Assembly (NCBI RefSeq): GCF_025290835.2
Contig: NZ_JAOCQD020000002.1
Location: forward strand, 806,001-870,000
Length of the DNA stretch: 64,000 bases
Direction of reading: 5' to 3'
From: Aquabacterium sp. OR-4
GTDB lineage: Bacteria; Pseudomonadota; Gammaproteobacteria; Burkholderiales; Burkholderiaceae_C
Shown here piece after piece: positions 57,210 through 64,000 of the stretch. Numbering within the stretch: the stretch's first letter is position 1; each line of letters starts with the position of its first letter. The position numbers and the translations under genes were made by a program. The notes beneath the pieces are model-generated. The model was not told the DNA's origin, made no database searches, and worked only from the letters and a program-made list of their open reading frames with translations.

Positions 57210-59126
57210 TCATGGCTTGTTTGCAGAGGCTGCCGCAGCAGCGGCCACCGGATCGGTGCGCTTCTCGGTCTTGAAGCGGGTTTTCAGGGCCTGGTAGTAG
57301 GCCTCGGACTCGGCGCGCGCCCAGGCCTGGCCGTACTGGCCACGCAAGGCCTGTGCATCTTCGGGCCGGGCTTCGCGCGGCAGCACCTTGTCGACGCGCG
57401 CCACCACATAGCCCTGCCCGGGCAGGGCCACGCCCACCACGGCCGGCAGCTTGGCGGTGTCGGCCGCCAGCACGGCCTCGAGCACCTGGCGCGGCAGCGA
57501 TTCGGGCTTGGCGCGCGACACGGTCAGCGCATCGCCCAGCGCACCGCTGGCGGCATCGGCCTTCAGCTGCGCCAGGCGGGCTTCGCCGTCCTTGCGCGCC
57601 AGGGCTTCCGACTGGCTGATCACCAGGCGTTGCCGCACCACGTCCTTCACCTCGGCCAGCGGCAGGGTGCGTGCCGGCTGATGCTGCAGCACGCGGGCTG
57701 CGGCCAGCTGGTTGGCGCCCACCTCCACCGCGTCGGTGTTGCGCTTGTTCTTCAGCGGGTCGTTGCCGAACACCGCCTCGAGCAGCTTGGCGCTGGCCAG
57801 CGGGCCCTTGGCATCGGCGGGGGCGCTGCGCTGCACGGTGGCCGTGCGCTTCTCGAGCTTGAGCTTGTCGATCACCGGCTGCAGGCTGTCGCTCTGCTCG
57901 TACACGGTGTTGGTGAACTGCTCGGCGGCCTCGGCCCAGCGCTTGACCGCGAGCTGCTGGCGCACCTCCTCCTCGATCTGCGCGCGCACCGCGTCAAAGG
58001 CCTTCTTGTCGCCGCCACGCACTGCCTCGAGCTGAATCACGTGGTAGCCGAAATCGGTCTCGATGACATTGCTGATCTCGCCCGGCTTCATCGCGAACAC
58101 GGCTTCCTCGAACGGCTTGACCATCGCGCCGCGACCGAAGAAATCGAGATCGCCGCCCTTCTCGGCCGAGCCGGGGTCTTGCGAGTTCTTTTTCGCCACC
58201 TCGGCAAAGCTGGCCGGGCTCTTGCGCACTTCGGCCAGCAGCGCCTCGGCCCTGGCCTTGGCCTTTTGCCGCAGGTCGGCCGCAGCGTCCTTGTCGGCGG
58301 TGATCAGGATGTGGCGGGCACGGCGCTCTTCGGCGGCGGTGTAGCGGCTGGCGTTCTCGGCGTAGTACTTGCGCAGATCTTCCTCGGGCGCGGTGATGCC
58401 GCGCTTGATGCTGTCCATGTCGAGCAGCACGTACTCGATCTGCGCCTGTTCAGGGGCGCGGAAGTCGGCTTCGCGCTGCTTGTAGAAGGCCTCGATGTCG
58501 GCGTCGGTGGGCGCCACCTTGGCCAGGTAGTCCTTGGCTTCGAAGCGCGCCAGGCGCAGCTCGCGGCGCTGCAGCAGTGCGTCGAGCGCGGTGTTCACCA
58601 CCGCGGCCGGCACCACCACGGCGCCGGTGATGCCACCCAGCACCTGCTGCTGGGCCAGGTCGCGGCGCAGGCGTGCGGCAAACATCTCGGAGGTCATGCC
58701 CTGGGCCGACAGCAGCTCCTTGTTGACCGTGCCGTCGGCATTGCGCATCTGCGCAAACTGCGGATCGGTGGTGAACAGGCGCTGCAGGCGCTCATCGGTC
58801 ACCGTGAGGTGCTGCTTCTGCATGGCCGCCTGCAGCACGCGCTCGCGCACCAGCATGTCCAGGGTCTCGGCGCGGGCAGCGGGTGAATCCAGCATCTTGG
58901 CGTCCACGCCGGGCATCTGCGCGCGCACGCGCTCCACCTGGCGCTGGTGCATGGCGTCCCACTCGGCCTGGGTGATGGCCTGGCCGTCCACCTTGGCCAC
59001 CGTGTTGTTGCCGCTCTCGGAGAACTCCGAGTAGCCCTGGATGCCGAAAACCACGAACGACGGCAGGATCAAGATCAGCAGCAGCAGCTGCAGCAGCCGG
59101 TTGTGGGTGCGTACAAACTCGAACAT
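57210..59126 (-). CDS. ppiD: Peptidyl-prolyl cis-trans isomerase PpiD
   Basis: A 638-aa periplasmic chaperone/isomerase anchored by one N-terminal helix (LLQLLLLILILPSFVVFG). A SurA_N-like chaperone region (about 30-190) precedes a parvulin domain at about 250-360 (RRARHILI, FAEVAKKNSQDPGSAEKGGDLDFFG split by GRGAMVKPFEEAVF, then GEISNVIETDFGYHVIQL). A second, degenerate parvulin-like region follows. The frame is open to 59294, but ATG 59126 (MFEFVRTHNRLL) is the family start. It lies between tRNA-Val/hupB and tRNA-His, a typical arrangement. Confidence 0.94.
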   Translation of the reverse strand: MFEFVRTHNRLLQLLLLILILPSFVVFGIQGYSEFSESGNNTVAKVDGQAITQAEWDAMHQRQVERVRAQMPGVDAKMLDSPAARAETLDMLVRERVLQAAMQKQHLTVTDERLQRLFTTDPQFAQMRNADGTVNKELLSAQGMTSEMFAARLRRDLAQQQVLGGITGAVVVPAAVVNTALDALLQRRELRLARFEAKDYLAKVAPTDADIEAFYKQREADFRAPEQAQIEYVLLDMDSIKRGITAPEEDLRKYYAENASRYTAAEERRARHILITADKDAAADLRQKAKARAEALLAEVRKSPASFAEVAKKNSQDPGSAEKGGDLDFFGRGAMVKPFEEAVFAMKPGEISNVIETDFGYHVIQLEAVRGGDKKAFDAVRAQIEEEVRQQLAVKRWAEAAEQFTNTVYEQSDSLQPVIDKLKLEKRTATVQRSAPADAKGPLASAKLLEAVFGNDPLKNKRNTDAVEVGANQLAAARVLQHQPARTLPLAEVKDVVRQRLVISQSEALARKDGEARLAQLKADAASGALGDALTVSRAKPESLPRQVLEAVLAADTAKLPAVVGVALPGQGYVVARVDKVLPREARPEDAQALRGQYGQAWARAESEAYYQALKTRFKTEKRTDPVAAAAAASANKP

Positions 59127-59173
59127 GGATGAAGAGCCTTGGGAAGCGGCAGACCAGGGCGGGCCCTGAATGC

Positions 59174-59199
59174 AAAAAAGGCGAACCGGGGTTCGCCTT
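59174..59199 (-). terminator. Rho-independent terminator between tRNA-Val and ppiD
   Basis: On the minus strand, a near-perfect inverted repeat AAGGCGAACC / GGTTCGCCTT (59178-59187 with 59190-59199) is followed by a T-tract of six. It should stop transcripts from hupB/tRNA-Val about 110 bp past the tRNA, so ppiD probably has its own promoter. Confidence 0.85.
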
Positions 59200-59305
59200 G
59201 CATGTGTCGGGACCCGAACGCCGGCGGCGCCGGAGCCCGCGATTCTAGGGCCCGGGCGGCGCCGTGCGGCGCCTCCAGGCAGGTGGCCGCGCAACGCGGC
59301 AAAAG

Positions 59306-59381
59306 TGGTGGGTGCTGAGGGGCTCGAACCCCCGACCTACGCCTTGTAAGGGCGCCGCTCTACCAGCTGAGCTAAGCACCC
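59306..59381 (-). tRNA. tRNA-Val (TAC)
   Basis: 76 nt with encoded CCA. The acceptor stem is GGGTGCT / AGCACCC, the D-arm AGCTCAGCTGGTAGAGC, the anticodon loop CTTACAA with anticodon TAC, and the T-arm CGGGGGTTCGAGCCCCT. It lies 24 bp after hupB. Confidence 0.97.
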
Positions 59382-59405
59382 TTCAGGCGCGCGTGGCGCC
59401 AGACT

Positions 59406-59678
59406 TCATTTGATGCCGTCCTTCAGTGCCTTGCCCGGGCGGAACTTGGGCACCTTGGAGGCCTTGATCTTGATGACGTCACCGGTGCGCGGATTGCGGC
59501 CGCTGCGGGCCGCACGCTTGGTGACGGTGAAGGTACCGAAGCCGACGATGGACACATTGCCGTTCTTCTTGAGCGTGGTCTTGACGCCGCCGATCAGCGC
59601 ATCCAGGGCGCGCGTGGCGGCAGCCTTGGAGATGTCGGCTTGCTTGGCAATGTGCTCGATCAGATCGGTCTTGTTCAC
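59406..59678 (-). CDS. hupB: HU-type DNA-binding protein
   Basis: A 90-aa histone-like HU protein that bends and compacts DNA. The sequence (M)[24 protein letters not shown], the core [21 protein letters not shown] and the arm [19 protein letters not shown] are canonical. The start is a GTG at 59678; the first codons VNKTDL are the family N-terminus. A strong TTGACA-N18-TGTAAT promoter is 88 bp upstream. Confidence 0.96.
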   Translation of the reverse strand: MNKTDLIEHIAKQADISKAAATRALDALIGGVKTTLKKNGNVSIVGFGTFTVTKRAARSGRNPRTGDVIKIKASKVPKFRPGKALKDGIK

Positions 59679-59765
59679 GAAGGTACCCCCTCTCGTTTGC
59701 GCTCTGGTTTGATGGTTCTCGGAGGCTCTGCGGTCCCCGCTGCAAGGGCGCTGTGAAGCGCGTCG

Positions 59766-59795
59766 ATTACAGCGGTGGCCGCCCTGCAGTGTCAA
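59766..59795 (-). promoter_or_regulatory. Sigma-70 promoter of hupB
   Basis: On the minus strand, TTGACA (59790-59795), an 18-bp spacer and TGTAAT (59766-59771). The -35 is perfect and the -10 has four of six consensus bases, consistent with high expression of HU. Confidence 0.75.
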
Positions 59796-59861
59796 GCGTG
59801 AGGCGCGGATTCTATGCGTGGCGTCAGAGGGCCCCGAACCCGCTGCAGGACGGGATGTGAC

Positions 59862-60752
59862 TCACCTCACATCGCCGCGGCGCACCAGCACCACACCCAC
59901 CGCGCACAAGCCCATGCCGGCCAGCGCCAGCAGGCCCAGGCGCTCGTCGAACATCAGCCAGGCCAGCAGCGCGGTGCACGGTGGCACCAGGTACAGCAGG
60001 CTGGTGACGTGCGTGGCCGCGCCGCGCTGGATCAGCAGCATCAGCAGCGAACTGCCGCCCAGCGACAGGCCCAGCACCGACCAGGCCAGCGCCAGCAGCA
60101 CATCGACATGCCAGACCATGGGCGCGGCCTCGAGCAGCGCAAACGGCCAGCTCAGCAGCAGCGCGGCTGCCAGTTGCACCGCGTTGCCGGTGCGCACATC
60201 CACCGGCTGCACAAAAAGTTTCTGATACAGCGTGCCGGCGGTGATGCAGACCAGCGCCAGCAGCGCCAGGCCGAGGTTGTGTCCGGTGACCTCGCCGGCC
60301 CCCATCTTGGGCCACACCACCAGCACCAGGCCGGCCAGGCCCAGCAGCAGGCCCAGCCATTGCATCGGGGCCACGGCCTGGCGGCCGCGCTGGCTTTCCC
60401 ACAGCGCGGTCAGCAGCGGCTGCAGGCCGACGATCAATGCCACCGTGCCGGCCGGTGCACCGGCGCGCACGGCGGCCCACACACCGCCCAGGTAGCCGGC
60501 ATGCATCAGCACGCCGCTGGCCCCCAGGTGCGCCCATTGCGCAGCGCCACGCGGCCAGGCCACTCTGGCCAGGCGCACCCACAGCGCAAACGCCAGCACC
60601 GACAGCGCATAGCGCCAGGTGAGGAAGCTGAGGGGCGGCACATGCGGCATGGCCAGGCGCGCCACCACGAAGCCGGTGCTCCAGATGGCCACGAAGACCC
60701 AGGGCATGGACGCCAGCAGCCGGGCGCGCTGCGGCGCGCCGGGATCGCTCAC
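59862..60752 (-). CDS. EamA/DMT family transporter
   Basis: A 296-aa inner-membrane transporter with ten predicted helices in two EamA repeats. The first begins MPWVFVAIWSTGFVVARLAMP, with the segment PPLSFLTWRYALSVL. Glycine-rich helices such as LGLLLGLAGLVLVVWPK are typical of drug/metabolite transporters. Substrate is unknown. GTG 60752 overlaps the pgsA stop (GTGA), so coupling is likely; ATG 60707 is the alternative. Nothing else in context indicates the substrate. Confidence 0.88.
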   Translation of the reverse strand: MSDPGAPQRARLLASMPWVFVAIWSTGFVVARLAMPHVPPLSFLTWRYALSVLAFALWVRLARVAWPRGAAQWAHLGASGVLMHAGYLGGVWAAVRAGAPAGTVALIVGLQPLLTALWESQRGRQAVAPMQWLGLLLGLAGLVLVVWPKMGAGEVTGHNLGLALLALVCITAGTLYQKLFVQPVDVRTGNAVQLAAALLLSWPFALLEAAPMVWHVDVLLALAWSVLGLSLGGSSLLMLLIQRGAATHVTSLLYLVPPCTALLAWLMFDERLGLLALAGMGLCAVGVVLVRRGDVR

Positions 60753-61315
60753 TTGGCCTTGGCGCGGATCTCCGGCAGCGCGCGTTGCAGGTAGTACACC
60801 ATCGACCAGATGGTCAGCACGGTGGCCACCAGGATCAGCGCGGTGCCCCACAGCCGCGTGTCGATCACGCCGAGCAGCGCGCCGTCGTACAGCAGAAAGG
60901 GGATGGCCGTCATCTGCGTGGCGGTCTTGAGCTTGCCGAGCATGTGCACCGCCACGCTGCGCGAGGCGCCGATCTGCGCCATCCATTCGCGCAGTGACGA
61001 GATGGCGATCTCGCGGCCGATGATCACCAGCGCCACCAGCGCGTCCACGCGGTCGAGCTTGACCAGCACCAGCAGGCAGGCGCACACCAGGAACTTGTCG
61101 GCCACCGGGTCAAGAAAGGCGCCGAACGAGGAGGTCTGGTTGAGCTTGCGCGCCAGCCAGCCGTCGAGCCAGTCGGTCAGCGCAAACACCACGAACAGCA
61201 CCGTGGCGACCAGGTTGCGCAGCCCGGCATCCAGCGGCAGGTAGAACACGCCGACGATCAGCGGGATCGCGACGATGCGCGCCCAGGTCAGCAAGGTCGG
61301 CAGCGTGAGGAACAT
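60749..61315 (-). CDS. pgsA: CDP-diacylglycerol-glycerol-3-phosphate 3-phosphatidyltransferase
   Basis: A 188-aa membrane enzyme that makes phosphatidylglycerophosphate, the first step to phosphatidylglycerol and cardiolipin. The CDP-alcohol phosphotransferase motif is complete: TDWLDGWLARKLNQTSSFGAF followed by LDPVADK (D-G-A-R-G-D-D pattern). Five hydrophobic helices are predicted. The start is MFLTLPTLLTW at 61315, or three codons upstream at 61324. It lies between the uvrC-side genes and the transporter. Confidence 0.95.
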   Translation of the reverse strand: MFLTLPTLLTWARIVAIPLIVGVFYLPLDAGLRNLVATVLFVVFALTDWLDGWLARKLNQTSSFGAFLDPVADKFLVCACLLVLVKLDRVDALVALVIIGREIAISSLREWMAQIGASRSVAVHMLGKLKTATQMTAIPFLLYDGALLGVIDTRLWGTALILVATVLTIWSMVYYLQRALPEIRAKAK

Positions 61316-61364
61316 GGGGGGCATTGTGCATGGAGCCCCGCCCCTGCGCGGGCCGGGCGCCGCA

Positions 61365-61952
61365 TCAATCCAGCGTGCGCGGCTTGAAGCGCCGGTCGTC
61401 GGCAAACAGGAAGGTCTCGGTGTACTTCCAGGGCCGCGGCAGGTGCGACACCGGCGCAAAGGGCGCGGCGCGGTGCACCGCGTCGATGGCCAGCTGCACC
61501 GTGTCCAGCGCCTGGCCGGGCCGGCGCAGCACGCCCACGCGGCGCACGCTGCCGTCGCCATTGAGCTCGACCTCCAGCACCGGAATGGCCAGCAGCGGCT
61601 CGGGCGGCACACCGTCGTAGGTGCGGCCGGTGTTGGCGGCCACCAGCTGCAAGGCGGCCTGGCGGCGCCAGTCGTCCCAGCCACGGGCCGGCGCACCGCG
61701 GCGTGGCGCCGGGGCCTTGGGCGCGGCGTCGGCCTGGGCTGGCGCTGCGGGGCGGGCGGGTGCCGCGCCACCCCGCTCGGCGGCCGGGCGGCTGTCGCCC
61801 GGCCCCGGCACCGCCGGCGGCTGGCCGCAGGCGCCAAGCAGCAGCAGCAGGGCGCCGGCGGCCAGCGGGTTCAGCCAGCCGGTGGCTGGCGCGGCTGGCC
61901 GGGCGCTGGCCCGCAGGCTCGGCCCATCGCCAGCCGGTGCTGGCCGCGGCAC
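61365..61952 (-). CDS. Putative lipoprotein with TonB-C-like domain
   Basis: About 195 aa. The hydrophobic LAAGALLLLLGACG segment is a lipobox-type signal. An Ala/Pro-rich linker (about 45-95) precedes a C-terminal domain (WDDWRRQAALQLVAANTGR, then VLEVELNGDGSVRRVGVLRRPG, ending FLFADDRRFKPRTLD) that resembles the C-terminal fold of TonB-type proteins. The function is not established. GTG 61952 starts just after the uvrC stop; the frame is open further upstream into uvrC. It sits in the uvrC-pgsA interval as in other Burkholderiales. Confidence 0.7.
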   Translation of the reverse strand: MPRPAPAGDGPSLRASARPAAPATGWLNPLAAGALLLLLGACGQPPAVPGPGDSRPAAERGGAAPARPAAPAQADAAPKAPAPRRGAPARGWDDWRRQAALQLVAANTGRTYDGVPPEPLLAIPVLEVELNGDGSVRRVGVLRRPGQALDTVQLAIDAVHRAAPFAPVSHLPRPWKYTETFLFADDRRFKPRTLD

Positions 61953-61962
61953 GCGCGGGTGC

Positions 61963-64000
61963 TCAGTGCAGGGCACGGTAGATCTCCTCGGCCAGGTCGG
62001 CGCCAATGCCATCCACGGTGGCCAGCTCGTCGACGCTGGCCGCAGTGACGCCACGGATGCCGCCAAAGCGCTGCAGCAGGCGCGCGCGCTTCTTCGGGCC
62101 CACGCCCGGGATTTCTTCGAGCTTGCTGCCGCCGGTGCGCACGCTGGCGCGCTTGGCGCGCATGCCGGTGATGGCGAAGCGGTGCGCCTCGTCGCGGATC
62201 TGCGCCACCAGCATCAGCGCGGCCGAGTCATGGCCCAGGTAGGCCTTGTCGCGGCCATCGGCAAACACCAGCTCTTCCAGGCCGACCTTGCGGCCCTCGC
62301 CCTTCTCGACGCCGACGATGATGTTCAGCGGCAGGCCCAGCTGGCTGAACACCTCGCGGGCCATGGCCACCTGGCCACGGCCGCCGTCCACCAGCACCAG
62401 ACCCGGCAGGCGCAAGGCCTTGGGCAGCGGCTGCTGGGTGGCGATGGCGCCATCGGCATCGAGCTCGCCGCTGGCGGCGGCCGCGGCGCGCGCCTCGGCC
62501 ACCTTGGCATAGCGGCGCTGCAGCACCTGGCGCATGGCGGCGTAGTCGTCGCCGCCGGTGATGCCCTCGATGTTGTAGCGGCGGTATTCGGCCGGGCGCA
62601 TGCCGTGGGCTTCGTAGACCACGCAGCTGGCCTGCGTGGCCTCGCCGGCGGTGTGGCTGATGTCGAAGCACTCGATGCGCAGCGCGTCCAGGTCGTCCGA
62701 TTCCAGCTCCAGCGCCTCGGCCAGCGCACGGGTGCGCTCGCGCTGGCTGCCCTCTTCGGCCAGCAACCGGGCCAGCGCGATCTGCGCGCCCTTGTCGGCC
62801 ATCTCCAGCCATACCCGGCGCTGCTCGCGCGGGTTGGGCTGGGCGGCCAGCTTCACGCCGGTCTGCTCGGCCAGGGCCTGCAGCAAGGCCTTGTCAACGG
62901 CGTGGCTGACCACCAGGCTGGGCGGCGGCGCCACGCCCAGGTAGTGCTGGGCGATGAAGGCCTCGAGCACCTGCTGCTCGACGGTGGGCCGCGCTGCGGG
63001 CTCGGCCCCCTCGGTGCCGGCCTCGGCGGCCTCCAGCGCCTCCATCGCCTCCAGCTCTTCGGCGCTGATCGCGGTGGCGTCTTCCACATGGGCCGGAAAG
63101 TAGGCGCGGTCGCCCAGGTGGCGGCCGCCGCGCACCATGGCCAGGTTGACGCAGGCCCGCCCGCCCAGCACGCGCACGGCCAGGATGTCGACATCGCGGT
63201 CGCGCGCCGACAGGCTGCTTTCGTCCACGCTCTGCTGGTGCAGCACGCGCGACAAGGCGCCGATGCGGTCACGCACCTCGGCCGCGCGCTCGAACTCGAG
63301 GCCGTCGGAAAAGGCCATCATCTGGCGCTGCAGGTCGCCCAGCACGGCATCGGTGTCGCCACGCAAGAAACGCTCGGCATCGGCCACGTCGCGGCCGTAG
63401 CCGGCCGGGGTGATGAGGCCCACGCAGGGGCCCGAGCAGCGGCGGATCTGGTACAGCAGACAGGGCCGCGAGCGGTTGGCGTACACCGTGTCCTCGCAGG
63501 TGCGCAGGCGGAAGGCCTTTTGCAGCAGCTGGATGGTCTCCTTCACCGCCCAGGCACCCGGGTAGGGGCCGAAGTAGGTGTGCTTGCGGTCCACCGCGCC
63601 GCGGTAGTAGGCCATGCGCGGGAACGGGTGGCGCTCGAGCTTCAGGTAGGGGTAGCTCTTGTCGTCGCGGAACAGGATGTTGAACCGTGGGTTCAACGCC
63701 TTGATCAGGTTGTTTTCCAGCAGCAGGGCCTCGGCCTCGCTGCGCACCACGGTGGTTTCGAGCCGCACGATGCGGCCCACCATCACGCCGATGCGGGTGC
63801 CGCCGTGGTCCTTCTGGAAGTAGCTGGAGACGCGCTTTTTCAGGTTGCGCGCCTTGCCCACATACAGCACCTCGCCGCGCACATCGAAGTAGCGGTAGAC
63901 GCCCGGCAGGCCGGGCAGCGCGGCCACCTCGGCCAGCAGGCGCTCGCGCTGCAGCGCCTCGGGGCTGGGGCCGGCGCTGGCGCTGTGGCTGGCGAGGGGG
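61963..64000 (-). CDS. uvrC: Excinuclease ABC subunit UvrC (5' end outside window)
   Basis: Nuclease subunit of the UvrABC repair system, making the 3' and 5' incisions around a lesion. Visible domains: GIY-YIG ([26 protein letters not shown]), UVR ([17 protein letters not shown]), the RNase-H-like 5' nuclease ([20 protein letters not shown]) and a C-terminal double helix-hairpin-helix ([33 protein letters not shown]). The frame is open to the window edge with no ATG, and the codons upstream of 63927 ([12 protein letters not shown]) look like UvrC, so the true start lies beyond 64000. An acidic Ala/Glu-rich insert near 63000-63075 may be a lineage feature. Confidence 0.96.
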   Translation of the reverse strand, partial: PLASHSASAGPSPEALQRERLLAEVAALPGLPGVYRYFDVRGEVLYVGKARNLKKRVSSYFQKDHGGTRIGVMVGRIVRLETTVVRSEAEALLLENNLIKALNPRFNILFRDDKSYPYLKLERHPFPRMAYYRGAVDRKHTYFGPYPGAWAVKETIQLLQKAFRLRTCEDTVYANRSRPCLLYQIRRCSGPCVGLITPAGYGRDVADAERFLRGDTDAVLGDLQRQMMAFSDGLEFERAAEVRDRIGALSRVLHQQSVDESSLSARDRDVDILAVRVLGGRACVNLAMVRGGRHLGDRAYFPAHVEDATAISAEELEAMEALEAAEAGTEGAEPAARPTVEQQVLEAFIAQHYLGVAPPPSLVVSHAVDKALLQALAEQTGVKLAAQPNPREQRRVWLEMADKGAQIALARLLAEEGSQRERTRALAEALELESDDLDALRIECFDISHTAGEATQASCVVYEAHGMRPAEYRRYNIEGITGGDDYAAMRQVLQRRYAKVAEARAAAAASGELDADGAIATQQPLPKALRLPGLVLVDGGRGQVAMAREVFSQLGLPLNIIVGVEKGEGRKVGLEELVFADGRDKAYLGHDSAALMLVAQIRDEAHRFAITGMRAKRASVRTGGSKLEEIPGVGPKKRARLLQRFGGIRGVTAASVDELATVDGIGADLAEEIYRALH

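Overview
This is a very GC-rich window, almost entirely coding, from a betaproteobacterial chromosome. It most resembles the Burkholderiales, in the Rubrivivax/Leptothrix/Roseateles neighbourhood. The reasons are family-level: the operons dnaX-ybaB-recR, rlmE-ftsH-folP-glmM, pstSCAB-phoU-phoB-phoR, carA-carB-greA and surE-pcm-nlpD-rpoS, the hupB/tRNA-Val/ppiD/tRNA-His block, a PEP-CTERM sorting signal, and Ala/Pro-rich linkers. I see no insertion sequence, prophage, CRISPR array, rRNA gene or replication origin. The content is core genome with a few accessory regulatory blocks.

Layout. 0.1-3.4 kb (minus): dnaX, ybaB, recR. 3.6-4.7 kb: a divergent PurM-like protein, followed by about 0.65 kb without a convincing gene. 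5.4-10.1 kb: a Crp/Fnr-type regulator, two near-duplicate 7-helix histidine kinases in tandem, and a convergent OmpR-type response regulator. 10.2 kb: the 4.5S SRP RNA. 10.5-15.1 kb (minus): a pseudokinase-HDOD protein translationally coupled to a Ser/Thr kinase-HDOD-GAF protein. 15.2-19.3 kb (plus): trxA, rho, rpmE2 and a membrane glycosyltransferase-like protein. 19.4-26.2 kb (minus): the phosphate regulon, with a good Pho box before pstS. 26.4-31.6 kb (minus): glmM, folP, ftsH, rlmE. 31.6-33.0 kb: an orphan solute-binding protein divergent from a YhbY protein. 33.0-38.5 kb (minus): carA, carB, greA and a DUF4149-like membrane protein. 38.7-42.7 kb: a GlcG/HbpS-type protein, a Bax-inhibitor-1 family protein, rlmD and an amino-acid-type solute-binding protein. 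42.9-46.5 kb (minus): surE, pcm, nlpD, rpoS. 46.7-50.9 kb (plus): a quinone oxidoreductase and a NarL/NarX-like two-component pair. 50.9-55.1 kb (minus): a lipoprotein pullulanase coupled to a PEP-CTERM protein, with a pair of operator-like inverted repeats upstream. 55.6-56.9 kb: wreckage of a hybrid sensor kinase. 57.1-59.7 kb (minus): hupB, tRNA-Val, ppiD, tRNA-His. 59.9-64.0 kb (minus): uvrC (5' end outside the window), a lipoprotein, pgsA and an EamA transporter.

How the genes work together. The window is rich in signal transduction: five sensor kinases including PhoR and the pseudogene, three intact response regulators, a Crp-type regulator, RpoS, and the two kinase-HDOD proteins. The clearest pathway is phosphate sensing, with PstSCAB and PhoU controlling PhoR/PhoB and PhoB acting back on pstS. 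The most unusual blocks are the kinase/pseudokinase HDOD pair, the duplicated histidine kinases facing a single response regulator, and the pullulanase/PEP-CTERM unit with its paired operators. None of these can be called a new system from sequence alone; they are the best candidates for follow-up.
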